Assembly: GCA_029261235.1 (NCBI GenBank)
Contig: JAJDBS010000079.1
Span: 1-64,000, forward strand
Direction: 5' to 3'
Length of the DNA: 64,000 nucleotides
Origin: Nitrospirales bacterium
GTDB taxonomy: Bacteria > Nitrospirota > Nitrospiria > Nitrospirales > UBA8639
Positions 18,556 through 28,083 of this stretch are shown one piece after another. Each line of letters begins with the position of its first letter. Positions within the stretch are counted from its first letter, which is position 1. Position numbers and translations under genes: made by a program. The notes under the pieces were generated by a model. The model saw only the letters and a list, made by a program, of their open reading frames with translations. It ran no database searches and had not been told where the DNA came from.

Positions 18556-18945
18556 ATGTTTGTACAGGCAAATCATCGAGAATTTACGCGTGTGAAAGTG
18601 GCAATTCATGTTGAATTGCGTATGGGTGGGAACGTGGTCATTGAGGGAGAGTTGGAGAACGTCAGTTTAAATGGAATTTTACTCCACAGTGAGGCAACAT
18701 TGCCTGAACAAACGCCGTGCTTGGTGTTTCTGCAACTCGATGGTGGCCAGGGTGGTCCAACAATTGAGGCGCAAGGCTTGGTGACACGGACGGAACCGAA
18801 TAAACTCGGCATACAGTTCACTGAACTGGTTGGGACTGAGAGCACCCATCATTTGCAGAATTTGGTGCTGTATAACAGTGGCACACAGGCCTATCGAGTT
18901 GAAGAAGAGTTTGAGAGTCATGTGGGGCTTGTTCCAAAATCGTGA
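18556..18945 (+). CDS. PilZ domain c-di-GMP-binding protein
   Basis: A 129-residue single PilZ domain. The c-di-GMP motifs are present: RxxxR in REFTRVKV (residues 8-12) and N-x-S-x2-G in NVSLNG. No other domain is seen. PilZ proteins commonly alter flagellar rotation or attachment when c-di-GMP rises. Its place between the che genes and an HD-GYP phosphodiesterase suggests a c-di-GMP input to motility. AAAGGAAAGGTGG lies just upstream of the ATG. Confidence 0.85.
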   Translation: MFVQANHREFTRVKVAIHVELRMGGNVVIEGELENVSLNGILLHSEATLPEQTPCLVFLQLDGGQGGPTIEAQGLVTRTEPNKLGIQFTELVGTESTHHLQNLVLYNSGTQAYRVEEEFESHVGLVPKS

Positions 18946-19099
18946 GATGGAAGACGTAAGGCGTAAGTGGATTATTCACAAACACGTTTGCTCGATTCAC
19001 GAGTCTTTTTTCTTAACTCTTGCTATGGAAACACCGATAGTGAAGAACAGACGATAACTGTGAATTTTGGAATATAGGTTCGACGAAAGGGAGATATAC

Positions 19100-19453
19100 A
19101 TGAATATTACACAAGACAGCGGTGAGAGTCAGACGATTGTTCATCTGGATGGCCGGTTTGATTTTGGCGCGAGGAAATCTTTTAAAGAGGCCGTCGATCA
19201 GGCCGCTGATGCACAAAAATCGGTTGTGCTGGATTTAGAAAAAGTGACGTTTGTGGATAGTTCCGCATTAGGCCTGTTGGTGATTTGTCATCAAAATCTC
19301 AAGAATAAGAAAGTGCCCTTCTATTTGCTGAATCCGCAAACATACGTCAAGCAAGTCTTGGATTTGGCCAATATTGGGAAAATGATTCCGATTTACCAGA
19401 CCCTCGCGGAGGTTCCAAAGGGGACGAATATTCCTGCTGGCACGCCAGCCTAG
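19100..19453 (+). CDS. STAS-domain anti-sigma-factor antagonist-like protein
   Basis: A 117-residue STAS domain protein. ATG 19100 has AAAGGGAG upstream. The phosphorylatable Ser lies in VDSSALGLLV, as in SpoIIAA/RsbV. Such proteins switch partners with an anti-sigma kinase, or regulate biofilm and c-di-GMP output. No RsbW-like kinase is encoded nearby, so the partner is elsewhere or may be one of the hybrid kinases. It lies between PilZ and HD-GYP genes. Confidence 0.85.
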   Translation: MNITQDSGESQTIVHLDGRFDFGARKSFKEAVDQAADAQKSVVLDLEKVTFVDSSALGLLVICHQNLKNKKVPFYLLNPQTYVKQVLDLANIGKMIPIYQTLAEVPKGTNIPAGTPA

Positions 19454-19461
19454 TTTTTTTG

Positions 19462-19596
19462 CGGTGAGTGAGAAGTTAAAAGGGAGAAGCAAGAAGCAAG
19501 GATTAGGAAAAATCCGAAGTTTTTTAGTTGTGGTTACTGCTCTCCTCTTCGTAATTTTACTTCTCCCTTCTCACGTCTCCCTTTTCACTTCTTTCT
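19462..19596. repeat. Intergenic heptad inverted repeat, copy 10
   Basis: The left arm (GTGAGAAGTTAAAAGGGAG) and right arm (CTCCCTTTTCACTTC, preceded by TTACTTCTCCCTTCTCACG) pair well. The centre contains an internal short hairpin around GGATTAGGAAAAATCC. It spans the STAS to HD-GYP gap. Confidence 0.65.
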
Positions 19597-19608
19597 TGGT
19601 GATGTAGT

Positions 19609-20934
19609 ATGGCTCGTCAATCCGAGGCAACTGCTGCCTCTCTCTCTACTCTACAACGCATTTCTACGAGCGAATTACGACCTGGGATGTTCTTGGTGCG
19701 TGTGCTCGACTCCTGGTGGAAATCTCCCTTCTTTGTGCATCGTCGCTTGTTGAATACCTCTTCTGACGTTGAACAACTCATGAGTTCTGGTATTCGAGAA
19801 GTCGAGATTGATTTGTCCCTCGGTGTGAATGTTGCGTCAGAGACCGAATCAACGGATGATGAAGCTCCATCTTCATTGGACGATATGTCCATCGCCGCTG
19901 ACCATCAACACATATCAGACGTCATTTCCAATTCTACCGTATCTCTCGAGACTGGATCCTTTTCTCATCCTGAAACTGGTTCAGATGAATCGAAAAATCG
20001 TGAGGCTGTTGTCCTCTTGCGAGAGGCAGCCGTTGCTGCAGTTGAAGGTGCGTTTGAAGGTGTGAAGACCGGGCACCTTATTTCTGAGCCAGCCCTTCGC
20101 GGAGCGGCACAGGCCTTGGTTGAAAAGTCCTTAGCGGATCCTGGCCTTGTTGCAGAAATTTTGTTGATCGATTCACTCAAGCAATGCGATAAATCGTTGT
20201 ATGCCCATGTCGTGGATACCGCGGTGTACGCCATCTTGGTTGGTCTGCAATTAGGATGGGAGGAAGAGAAGCTTGAACGTGTGGGAATTGCTGGGTTGTT
20301 ACATGATGTTGGGTACATGCGTCTCCCTCAGAATGTGGTGAAAGCCCACTGGGAGGGCCGTAGTGATTCAGTGTTGCTGCAGAAGCATGTTGTCATGGGT
20401 GAGACGTTGATTAAGCGGCAAGCTCAATTTTCTGATGATATTGTGCGTATGGTAAGAGAGCATCATGCCTATCTTGATGGCTCTGGGTATCCCGAGGGGC
20501 AAGGTGGTGCTGAGCTGTCGGATTCAGGGCAACTTTTAGGCATTGTCGATTATTTTGATGAATTGATTACGGTTGGTGGGCCTGCGGGCGCCTTGCCTGT
20601 CGCGATTGCCATCCGACGTCTGTATCAAGAAGCCAAGAAAGGGAAGTTTGCGACTACCTATATTGAAGCGATGATCCGTGTCCTGGGCGTCTACCCTGTT
20701 GGTACGGTCGTCCAGCTTTCTACAGGTGCACAGGCTGTGGTGATGAAACAACAGCCCAAGATAGGACTCGTCCCTCAGGTGAAGATCTTTCGTGGTGTAG
20801 ACGGGAAACTTCTTGCGGTTCCAGAGCCATGTGATTTAGCTCACAATACGAACTTGGGACATGATGTGAGTATCGCCAAAGTGTTGGATCCAACTGAGTA
20901 TTTCCTCGATGTTGAGGAGTTTTTTCTATCGTGA
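19609..20934 (+). CDS. HD-GYP domain c-di-GMP phosphodiesterase with DUF3391 N-terminus
   Basis: A 441-residue cytosolic enzyme expected to hydrolyse c-di-GMP. The N terminus is DUF3391-like (ELRPGMFLVRVLDSWW...FFVHRRLL). After an acidic linker comes the HD domain with LLHDVGYMRLP (His-Asp about 232-233) and the diagnostic HHAYLDGSGYP (about 285-295). Metal-binding residues look complete, so it should be active. Its stop overlaps the start of the next gene (TGATG), implying coupled translation with the hybrid kinase. It may lower c-di-GMP and relieve PilZ control. Confidence 0.92.
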   Translation: MARQSEATAASLSTLQRISTSELRPGMFLVRVLDSWWKSPFFVHRRLLNTSSDVEQLMSSGIREVEIDLSLGVNVASETESTDDEAPSSLDDMSIAADHQHISDVISNSTVSLETGSFSHPETGSDESKNREAVVLLREAAVAAVEGAFEGVKTGHLISEPALRGAAQALVEKSLADPGLVAEILLIDSLKQCDKSLYAHVVDTAVYAILVGLQLGWEEEKLERVGIAGLLHDVGYMRLPQNVVKAHWEGRSDSVLLQKHVVMGETLIKRQAQFSDDIVRMVREHHAYLDGSGYPEGQGGAELSDSGQLLGIVDYFDELITVGGPAGALPVAIAIRRLYQEAKKGKFATTYIEAMIRVLGVYPVGTVVQLSTGAQAVVMKQQPKIGLVPQVKIFRGVDGKLLAVPEPCDLAHNTNLGHDVSIAKVLDPTEYFLDVEEFFLS

Positions 20935-23903
20935 TGTGGGATAAACCGGCTCTCTTGCAATATTTATGGGATGGCCTGATGGTTGGCGTGTGTCTCATTG
21001 ATCACGATGGGATGATCCTCGAGATGAATGTTCCTGGCTCTCGCCTTTTGGGCTGGGGTTCGGTTTTTCCGAGCAATGTTTCTTTTGAGGAGATCTTTCA
21101 CGATACGACTCTTGGTGAGGAAGACGACGTGCACAGTCAGTTGCTGTTGGAGAGGCTCAAGGAAGAAAAGATTGTGTGTTGCCCTCACGTACGTCTTCGC
21201 TATCGGCAAGGAGCGGGGTGTTGGGTGGAGTTGAAGGGCGTGGCTGTCGAAGATGGCGGAGCAACTCAATTCCTCGTGATGTTTCGTGACCTGAGCTCGG
21301 AGACGCAGTTAGCTGAAGATTATCGTCGCTTGGCCTCTATTCCTGAAGAAAGTCCGTTTCCCATTATTGAGGTTGATGCGGCAGGCCACCTGTTGTATGC
21401 CAACCCTGCCATGGTGTGTTTAATGGAAGATGCTCATATTGGAGATGATGGGTTTACGACAGCCTTGCCCGATCAGTTTCCAGAGTTGGCCGCTCGTTGT
21501 TTTGCTCAAGGTCATTTGGAGTCCAATATTGAGGTACAAGTCGGAGCGAAACATTATGCGTGGTCTTTTTCGTCTCATCCTGAATTGGATCGACTGCGCG
21601 GGTATGGGATGGATGTGACTGATTCTAAACGGGCTTCTGTTGAATTGTCAGCCTTTGCAGAGACACTGGAAACCAAAAATACTGAATTAGATCAGGCGCT
21701 CATTAAGGCCGAAGCCGCCACGCATGCGAAGGCGGCCTTTCTGGCTACCATGAGTCATGAAATCCGAACGCCGTTAAACGGGGTGATTGGTATGGCCGAG
21801 TTGCTGCTGAATTCTACCTTGGATGTGGAACAACAGGAATGTACCAACATCATTCGAAAGTCTGGTGAAGGTTTGTTGGCCATCATTAATGACATTCTCG
21901 ATATCTCGAAAATTGAGTCTGGTCATATGGCTCTGGAGAAAATCGCGTTTAATCCACTCTCCCTTGTGGAAGAAGTTGTCGATCTCTTCTCTGAGCGTGC
22001 CTATCAAAAGAGGTTAGATTTAGCTGCCTATGTCTCCCCAGATATTCCTGATTATCTGGAGGGTGACCCACATCGCTTGCGACAAATTTTATCGAATTTC
22101 ATTTCGAACGCCCTCAAATTTACGAGTCATGGTTCGGTCTTGGTTGAGGTGGGCTGGTTGCCTGATTGTGCGGCCACGTGTTCTGCCGATCACTCAACAG
22201 ACGTTATCAGCCACGATTCGCTCTCGGAAGGCATCGTGCGATTTGCGGTGAAGGATACGGGGATTGGGATTTCAGATTCTGCCCAACGTCGAATCTTTCA
22301 GGTGTTTACGCAGGCCGATAGTTCCATGAGTCGGAAATTCGGAGGGTCGGGGCTCGGTCTAGCGATCTCTAAACAATTGGCGGAGCTGATGAATGGAACC
22401 GTCGATGTGGAAAGTCAGGTGAGCGAAGGTTCAACCTTCTGGTGTGATCTTCCTTTTTACTATTCGGCATTGGCGATAGACACTCAGGTGAAACCGAAGC
22501 CGTTCATCAATAAAGATGTTCTGGTGTGCTCGTTTGCGGACGTTTCTGACGATGTGGTGGTTCGTTACTTAAGCGACCGTGGTGTGCGCATTGTGCGCGC
22601 TGCGCAGGTTCATGATGCCGCGACTTACTTAGAGGGTCAACACTCTTCGCCTTGTGATGTGTTAGGAATTATTATGGGACGAGCGTCTCATAATGATGAC
22701 TGGAGGACATGGCAGGAGACCGTGCGTGCATCACATTTCTCTCACTTGAGAATATGGGGACTGAAACATTTTTGGATGCGGAAGGAACGTGAAGGATCTT
22801 TCGATTTATTTGACGGCATGATCGCCTTGCCCATTCATCGTGAACAATTGTATCACTGCGTTCTTAGCGAATCCAACGGGTTTGTGGACACGATTGTTCT
22901 CAACGATGAGGGGCGGCATGATGTTCAAGCCGCTGAGGGAGAAGATGTCAAAACACGTGACGGACTTGATCCATGCCGTCATGCTCAAAAGAGCTATCGT
23001 CATGCCATTCTCGTTGTCGATGATAATCCTGTGAATCAAAAAGTTGCGGTTGGTCTTTTTGAGAAACTGGGATGTCAGGTGTATGTCGCAGAATCCGGAG
23101 ATCAAGCCTTGAATCTTGTTCAAGCGCATCATGTTGATGTGGTGATGATGGATTGGGAGTTGCCGGGGATGGATGGGTTTGAAACGGCACGAGCCATTCG
23201 ATCATTAGAAGCGGTGAATCGTCTCAAGCCATCTCGTTTGAGCAATACACCATCAGGGAACGTCGATTCTTCTTGTGGACATTTGCCCATCGTCGGGATG
23301 ACGGCACACGGTGAATCAGAACGGAATGTCGCTGATTGGGAAAGTGTGATGGATGATTGTTTAGCCAAGCCTGTGCATTTGCAAGATTTGGCCAACGTTC
23401 TTGATCGATGGGGCAATCGCAGATTTGATGATGCAGAACCTCAGATTTCTTTAGCTGACGACCCTGCTCAGGGATCTCCGACTGAAACCAGTATAGATCG
23501 TCCGCAGGAGATGGTCAGTGGCCTGATGGGGCTGCAGAATCATGATGACATCTATGATTATTCGGCGGCATTGGCAAACATGGAGGGTGACGTAATATTG
23601 TTACATTCCCTTTTTGCGATTTTTCTCGAAACTGCTCCAACCATCATCCTGGGTGTACGTGAAGCGATGAGTGCTGGAGATCGTTTAGAGGTTCAGCGCC
23701 ACGTGCATCAGCTCAAAGGGGCATTATTCGCTCTGAATGCCTCTCACCAAGCCGTTATGGCAGAACAGTTCGAAGCGAAGGTCCCTGTTTCTTCTTTTGC
23801 CCAATTAGAGCATATGGTGACAGAAATGGAACGTGATGTGAAGGGCATGATGACGATGCTCCGACACGCACTTTATTCTGTGACTAAAAACAATGGCGCG
23901 TGA
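20934..23903 (+). CDS. Hybrid sensor histidine kinase (PAS-HisKA-HATPase-REC-HPt, BarA-like)
   Basis: An approximately 989-residue soluble kinase with a full phosphorelay in one chain. Two PAS-like regions (about 10-130 and 135-235) precede HisKA (MSHEIRTPLNG, His about 275) and the ATPase domain (DTGIGIS, GGSGLGLAIS). A degenerate receiver-like stretch follows, then a true receiver (Asp about 740 in MMDWELPGMDG) and a C-terminal HPt (VHQLKGALF, His about 925). No membrane helix is evident. I chose ATG 20934, which overlaps the HD-GYP stop; GTG 20931 is the alternative. The response regulator receiving the phosphate is not obvious here. Confidence 0.92.
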   Translation: MWDKPALLQYLWDGLMVGVCLIDHDGMILEMNVPGSRLLGWGSVFPSNVSFEEIFHDTTLGEEDDVHSQLLLERLKEEKIVCCPHVRLRYRQGAGCWVELKGVAVEDGGATQFLVMFRDLSSETQLAEDYRRLASIPEESPFPIIEVDAAGHLLYANPAMVCLMEDAHIGDDGFTTALPDQFPELAARCFAQGHLESNIEVQVGAKHYAWSFSSHPELDRLRGYGMDVTDSKRASVELSAFAETLETKNTELDQALIKAEAATHAKAAFLATMSHEIRTPLNGVIGMAELLLNSTLDVEQQECTNIIRKSGEGLLAIINDILDISKIESGHMALEKIAFNPLSLVEEVVDLFSERAYQKRLDLAAYVSPDIPDYLEGDPHRLRQILSNFISNALKFTSHGSVLVEVGWLPDCAATCSADHSTDVISHDSLSEGIVRFAVKDTGIGISDSAQRRIFQVFTQADSSMSRKFGGSGLGLAISKQLAELMNGTVDVESQVSEGSTFWCDLPFYYSALAIDTQVKPKPFINKDVLVCSFADVSDDVVVRYLSDRGVRIVRAAQVHDAATYLEGQHSSPCDVLGIIMGRASHNDDWRTWQETVRASHFSHLRIWGLKHFWMRKEREGSFDLFDGMIALPIHREQLYHCVLSESNGFVDTIVLNDEGRHDVQAAEGEDVKTRDGLDPCRHAQKSYRHAILVVDDNPVNQKVAVGLFEKLGCQVYVAESGDQALNLVQAHHVDVVMMDWELPGMDGFETARAIRSLEAVNRLKPSRLSNTPSGNVDSSCGHLPIVGMTAHGESERNVADWESVMDDCLAKPVHLQDLANVLDRWGNRRFDDAEPQISLADDPAQGSPTETSIDRPQEMVSGLMGLQNHDDIYDYSAALANMEGDVILLHSLFAIFLETAPTIILGVREAMSAGDRLEVQRHVHQLKGALFALNASHQAVMAEQFEAKVPVSSFAQLEHMVTEMERDVKGMMTMLRHALYSVTKNNGA

Positions 23904-24145
23904 TGTCGCGGAAATCTGTCGCCAGGATTCAACTGTGAGTGATCTTGCTTTCAGTGTGAGACATGAAAAATTGAGAGGAAATACCTCTCGGATGATCTCT
24001 TTTTGCTCCTTATTGAGTCTGGCGACCGCGTTTTCCAGGAAACAGAAGGAGGGAAATCGAAGCATCTTCAAAAAAGTCTCAAGTTTTTGAAATATCAGTC
24101 CGATACATGAAGCATTATTGGCTAAACTCAAATGAGGGTATTACG

Positions 24146-24373
24146 ATGAAAGATTTACTGACGTTAAGTGAAGTTTCGACATTCCTTAAAGTACCGAAGT
24201 CGACTATTTACAAATTAGCTCGTGAGCGCCGACTCCCTGGTCATAAAGTTGGGAAGCATTGGCGATTTGTCAGGGAAGAGATCGAAGCATGGGTTCAAAG
24301 TGCTGGCACAGATGACGCAATGGTTGGAGCGGCTGCCGGTAGTGGGAACCGAGACCGGTTTAGTTTGAATTAA
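24146..24373 (+). CDS. Small MerR/excisionase-family (HTH_17) DNA-binding protein
   Basis: A 75-residue protein with one winged helix-turn-helix: LLTLSEVSTFLKVPKSTIYKLARERRLPGHKVGKHWRF. This is the excisionase-type domain also found in BldC-like regulators and MerR proteins. ATG 24146 follows a GAGGG; the track start adds 13 residues. There is no integrase or phage gene near, so a transcription regulator of the flanking motility operons is more likely than a true excisionase. Confidence 0.85.
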   Translation: MKDLLTLSEVSTFLKVPKSTIYKLARERRLPGHKVGKHWRFVREEIEAWVQSAGTDDAMVGAAAGSGNRDRFSLN

Positions 24374-24918
24374 TCATCTTTTTCTCACGAACTGATTCTT
24401 CTGTACTTTCAGGATGTTTGTTGTGAAATCTGAAGTGTGTACCATCGACGCCTCACATGTTGAAGCGAGTCTGCTTCAGTGTGGGGCATCGTTTCCTACC
24501 CGAGTGTCACGTCTTTCTCTCTGCTGAATATCTTCCATACGTTAAGGATTGAGTGAGGTTCTCGTTTTTACCCTACGGGGGCAGGCTTCCTTAATCCATG
24601 TCAGCTCATGCTTCCGCCGCTCTCCGTTTTCTTCAAAAACTTAAGCTAGATCGTTCGTCTTGCTCGTTACCATTTTCAATAATTGCCACAGTTTTTTGCT
24701 GTTGCGTTGAACGAGAATTTCAGGAAGTAAATGCCGAATCATGCTGTCATGAAAACTTTTTTAAAAGACCTCTAAAGAATGAATGAATTATGACCGAACT
24801 TCACTGTACTGCATGTGTTGATTGCCGATGAACGTTAATGAATAGATTGCAGCCTCGTTAATTATTATTATGGGACATTTTACAGGGGGGACACGCCCCA
24901 AGTGGTAAGGAGTTGAGT
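24374..24918. other. Long intergenic region between the two chemosensory sets
   Basis: This 545-base gap has no convincing gene (the 62-residue ORF at 24598 has no ribosome-binding site or recognisable family). It begins with CTCACGAACTGATTC, matching the right end of the heptad repeats without arms. A hairpin CCTCACATGTTGAAGC...GCTTCAGTGTGGGG lies at 24451-24486. The last 60 bases are AT-rich, then GGGG-ACACG-CCCC sits just before the cheY ribosome-binding site. A promoter for the cheY-cheZ-cheA operon must lie here or upstream, but I could not identify one. Confidence 0.5.
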
Positions 24919-25329
24919 ATGAGCTTGATTGATACCAGTCTCAAGGTGTTAGTCGTCGATGATATGTCGACGATGCGGAGAATTGTGAAAAATGTCTTAA
25001 AGCAGATTGGGTTTTCGGACATGATTGAAGCAGAAAATGGGCAGGATGGATTGAATAAATTAAAGGCTGCAGATGCCGGTATTGGTTTAGTGGTCTCTGA
25101 TTGGAATATGCCTGTGATGCAAGGCATTGATTTTTTGCGGGCCGTGCGTGCTGACCCTGATCTGAAGCATCTGCCATTTTTAATGGTGACAGCGGAAGCT
25201 CAAAAAGAAAATATTATCGAAGCGGTTCAAGCTGGAGTCAGTAATTATGTCGTGAAGCCCTTTACGGCTGAAGCCCTTCAGGGAAAATTAGAGAAAATAT
25301 TCGCGAATCTTAAAGCGGCTAAAGCTTGA
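24919..25329 (+). CDS. cheY: Chemotaxis response regulator CheY (second copy)
   Basis: A 136-residue receiver-only protein much like enteric CheY. It has [21 protein letters not shown], the phospho-Asp in [12 protein letters not shown], the Thr in [11 protein letters not shown] and the Lys in YVVKPF. ATG 24919 has AAGGAG six bases upstream; the track's TTG start adds two residues. It is followed by cheZ and cheA, the classic arrangement, so it is the likely flagellar motor-binding CheY. Confidence 0.95.
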   Translation: MSLIDTSLKVLVVDDMSTMRRIVKNVLKQIGFSDMIEAENGQDGLNKLKAADAGIGLVVSDWNMPVMQGIDFLRAVRADPDLKHLPFLMVTAEAQKENIIEAVQAGVSNYVVKPFTAEALQGKLEKIFANLKAAKA

Positions 25330-25379
25330 ATCCAATTGACATTTATTCGTAATTCTTTAGCGGGGTAAAGGAGAACTCT

Positions 25380-26000
25380 ATGTTGGTAGATCGTGATATT
25401 GAGTCGGACGATATAGATACACCGGAAGAAGACCATTCAATTAATGCAGAACTCGCTGAGCTCACAAAATACGTCTCAATGATTACCAGCACGGTTCGTG
25501 ATATGGAGTCGCCAGTGACCACGACGTCTGATCAACTGCCACAGGCCACCGCGCACTTGAACGATTTGGCGAAGTTGACTGAAGAGGGGACGCATCGGGT
25601 CCTGACCTTAACTGAAGCCATAGAAATCAATCGGGGGGCCATGCATACGGCTCTGGAACAGTTACAGCAAAAGGTTGGTCGTGAGTATGCCGCAGATGTG
25701 AAAAGTGTCATGGACATGGTGAAAGCTGATGAAAGCCGGCTCACGGATATTCATGTGGCTTTATCGTTTCAAGATCTCGTGGCACAGCGAGTGGCGAAAC
25801 TTGTCACGATTCTGAACGAAGTGCAGCATAAATTACTAAAGTTGGTTGTGGTGTTTGGTATTAAAAATAAGAACGATGGATCAGCGAAACAAGACGAAGG
25901 GCGAGGGGGTGAGATGCTACGTCAACTAGAAGCATCACAAACGACTGCGCTTGAGCAAGACCTTGTCGATGATATTTTATCTGAATTTGGCTGTTCCTGA
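25380..26000 (+). CDS. cheZ: CheY-phosphate phosphatase CheZ
   Basis: A 206-residue all-helical protein that dephosphorylates CheY. The active-site helix holds LSFQDLVAQRVAKLV with Asp 132 and Gln 136, the D-x3-Q pair of CheZ. The C terminus EQDLVDDILSEFG matches the CheY-tethering peptide of enteric CheZ. AAAGGAG precedes the ATG. It lies between cheY and cheA, 50 bases after cheY. Confidence 0.92.
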   Translation: MLVDRDIESDDIDTPEEDHSINAELAELTKYVSMITSTVRDMESPVTTTSDQLPQATAHLNDLAKLTEEGTHRVLTLTEAIEINRGAMHTALEQLQQKVGREYAADVKSVMDMVKADESRLTDIHVALSFQDLVAQRVAKLVTILNEVQHKLLKLVVVFGIKNKNDGSAKQDEGRGGEMLRQLEASQTTALEQDLVDDILSEFGCS

Positions 26001-26066
26001 GAGCACAGGCTCAGATGTGATGGATAGATTGATGCGTACAGACTATCGAGTTGAAGAAGGTGATCT

Positions 26067-27947
26067 ATGAACGATGAAATGCAAGAAATACTTCAAGATT
26101 TCCTTGCGGAAAGCTCGGAAATGTTAGAAGCGCTTGACCAGCATTTTGTCAAGCTTGAAACCGAACCGACGAACGCTGATCTCTTGAATGAGATTTTTCG
26201 GTGTATGCATAGTATGAAGGGATCAGCGGGATTCCTTGGTTTTACTCATTTGGTTGAAGTCGCGCATCAAGGTGAAAGCTTATTGAATAAGTTGCGACAA
26301 GGGGAAATGAGTGTTTCGCCATTTATTATCGATATCATTCTCGAAGCCGTGGATGCCGTCAAACTCCTGCATACTGATATTCGGGAGACCGGAGAAGATT
26401 CGCATGTCGATATCGCGTTGATCGTCAATAAACTGGTACTCACGATGGACAGTGCTGATGATCTCGCAGATCTTATGCCTGCTGGACCAACTGTTGCCAG
26501 TCCTCAAGTTGTGACGGAGGAGCCATCTGAAGCGGCAACGACTGCACCGGAAGCTGTCGTCACTGAAACAGTTGGTGAGGAACCAGAGGAACCTGAAGCC
26601 GAGGCTCCCCCTGTTTCTATTCCAGAGGTCGTGGATGAACCTGAAGGTCCGACTGCGCTTTCTGACGTCCTGGCTAAAATGGAAGAGGCTGCTTCGAGGA
26701 CGGCCAAGGCTGCAGCCCCAACACCGACGAAGTCTGTTGGTAAAGAAGAAGATGTGACGGTTCGAGTGGAGACCAAACGCCTGGACCATGTGATGAATTT
26801 GGTTGGGGAGTTGGTGCTTGGGCGGAATCGACTGATGAAACTCGGGTATGGGCTTGATGAACAATATGAGACTGATCCTCTCGTTCGTGAGTTAGGTATT
26901 GCCTTTGCGCAACTCAATCTTGTGACTTCAGATTTACAGTTAGCCGTGATGAAGACTCGAATGGTTCCGATTCGAAAAGTCTTTTCACGATTTCCTCGTT
27001 TAGTTCGCGATTTATCTAATAAATTGGGCAAGCAGGTGCGGTTGGAGCTTATTGGTGAAGATACTGAGGTCGATAAGTCTGTAGCAGACGAATTGAGTGA
27101 TCCGTTAGTCCATCTCGTGCGGAATTCTTTGGACCATGGCTTAGAGACGATCGAGGAACGAAAACGAACGGGAAAGAGTACTGAAGGCTCTGTGCGTTTA
27201 GCCGCGTATCATGAAGGTAATAGCATCGTGATTCGTATCGAAGACGATGGGCGCGGGTTACAAGTGGAAAAAATTGCCAAGAGTGCAGTGGAGAAGGGGT
27301 TGATTTCTGAATCAGAGCTTTCGAATATGGGTCCTCGAGATCTTATGAACCTTATTCTCCTCCCAGGGTTTAGTACTGCTGATCAGGTAAGTGATTTGTC
27401 TGGTCGTGGTGTCGGAATGGATGTGGTTCGAACCAATATTAGCCGAATGAATGGCAGCTTAGAATTGGATTCCGAGGTGGGACGCGGCACTCAGGTCACG
27501 ATTAAGCTTCCCTTAACTGTGGCTATTATCCAGGCGCTTTTGGTTGAAGTGGGGACCGCGACGTTTGCTGTACCTCTGGCTTCAGTGGTGGAAGCGGTCA
27601 AGGTGACGAAAGACGATATTAAAAGTGTGAATGGTCAGGCGGTCTTGAACCTTCGAGAGCGGATCCTTCCATTGTTGAATCTTGCTCAAACCTTTCAAGT
27701 TCCCCAGGAACGCACGAGTGACGAATGTTATGTGGTCGTCGTGTCCATTGGTGCTCAACGGTTTGGGGTGTTGGTGGATCGGTTGCGAGCCCAAGAAGAA
27801 GTCGTGATTAAATCACTCGGTGATTTTTTATCTAATGTTCAAGGTGTCGCTGGAGCGACGATTACTGGAGATGGAAAAGTCGTGCTAATTTTAGACATGT
27901 CTGATTTAGTGCAAAATGTGCCTGGGGCATCATTTGCTTCAATGTAA
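26067..27947 (+). CDS. cheA: Chemotaxis histidine kinase CheA (second copy)
   Basis: A standard 626-residue CheA. HPt domain with phospho-His about 48 (HSMKGSAGFLGF), a long acidic/Pro linker where P2 would be, P3 helices (LDHVMNLVGELVLGRNRL), the ATPase domain (HLVRNSLDHGLE, DDGRGL, SGRGVGMDVVRTN) and one CheW-like regulatory domain. It differs from the first CheA in having one HPt and one CheW domain. It clusters with cheY, cheZ and cheV, so it likely drives flagellar chemotaxis. Confidence 0.95.
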   Translation: MNDEMQEILQDFLAESSEMLEALDQHFVKLETEPTNADLLNEIFRCMHSMKGSAGFLGFTHLVEVAHQGESLLNKLRQGEMSVSPFIIDIILEAVDAVKLLHTDIRETGEDSHVDIALIVNKLVLTMDSADDLADLMPAGPTVASPQVVTEEPSEAATTAPEAVVTETVGEEPEEPEAEAPPVSIPEVVDEPEGPTALSDVLAKMEEAASRTAKAAAPTPTKSVGKEEDVTVRVETKRLDHVMNLVGELVLGRNRLMKLGYGLDEQYETDPLVRELGIAFAQLNLVTSDLQLAVMKTRMVPIRKVFSRFPRLVRDLSNKLGKQVRLELIGEDTEVDKSVADELSDPLVHLVRNSLDHGLETIEERKRTGKSTEGSVRLAAYHEGNSIVIRIEDDGRGLQVEKIAKSAVEKGLISESELSNMGPRDLMNLILLPGFSTADQVSDLSGRGVGMDVVRTNISRMNGSLELDSEVGRGTQVTIKLPLTVAIIQALLVEVGTATFAVPLASVVEAVKVTKDDIKSVNGQAVLNLRERILPLLNLAQTFQVPQERTSDECYVVVVSIGAQRFGVLVDRLRAQEEVVIKSLGDFLSNVQGVAGATITGDGKVVLILDMSDLVQNVPGASFASM

Positions 27948-27956
27948 TTATGGAAT

Positions 27957-28072
27957 CCTAAGTGCAAAGGGAGAAGTTGAAAGTGAGAAGCAAAAAAGAA
28001 GAGAACAGAAAAACATCAGGATGTTTTCCTTTCTTGTTACTTACTTTTCACTCCTTACTTTTCACTTATAAG
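27957..28072. repeat. Intergenic heptad inverted repeat, copy 11
   Basis: A purine arm (GGGAGAAGTTGAAAGTGAGAAG) and a pyrimidine arm (CTTGTTACTTACTTTTCACTCC) flank a centre that holds ACATCAGGATGT. It lies between cheA and cheV and ends shortly before the cheV ribosome-binding site. Confidence 0.65.
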
Positions 28073-28083
28073 AGGGGTGTGTA

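Noticed and set aside
23893-24090. 65-residue ORF overlapping the end of the hybrid kinase
   Set aside because: Overlaps the kinase stop, poor composition, no recognisable domain.
24146-24373. Excisionase of an integrated element
   Set aside because: No integrase, attachment repeats or phage genes nearby; the domain is common in transcription regulators.
24598-24786. 62-residue ORF in the long gap before cheY
   Set aside because: No ribosome-binding site, Cys- and Phe-rich unlikely composition, no family recognised.
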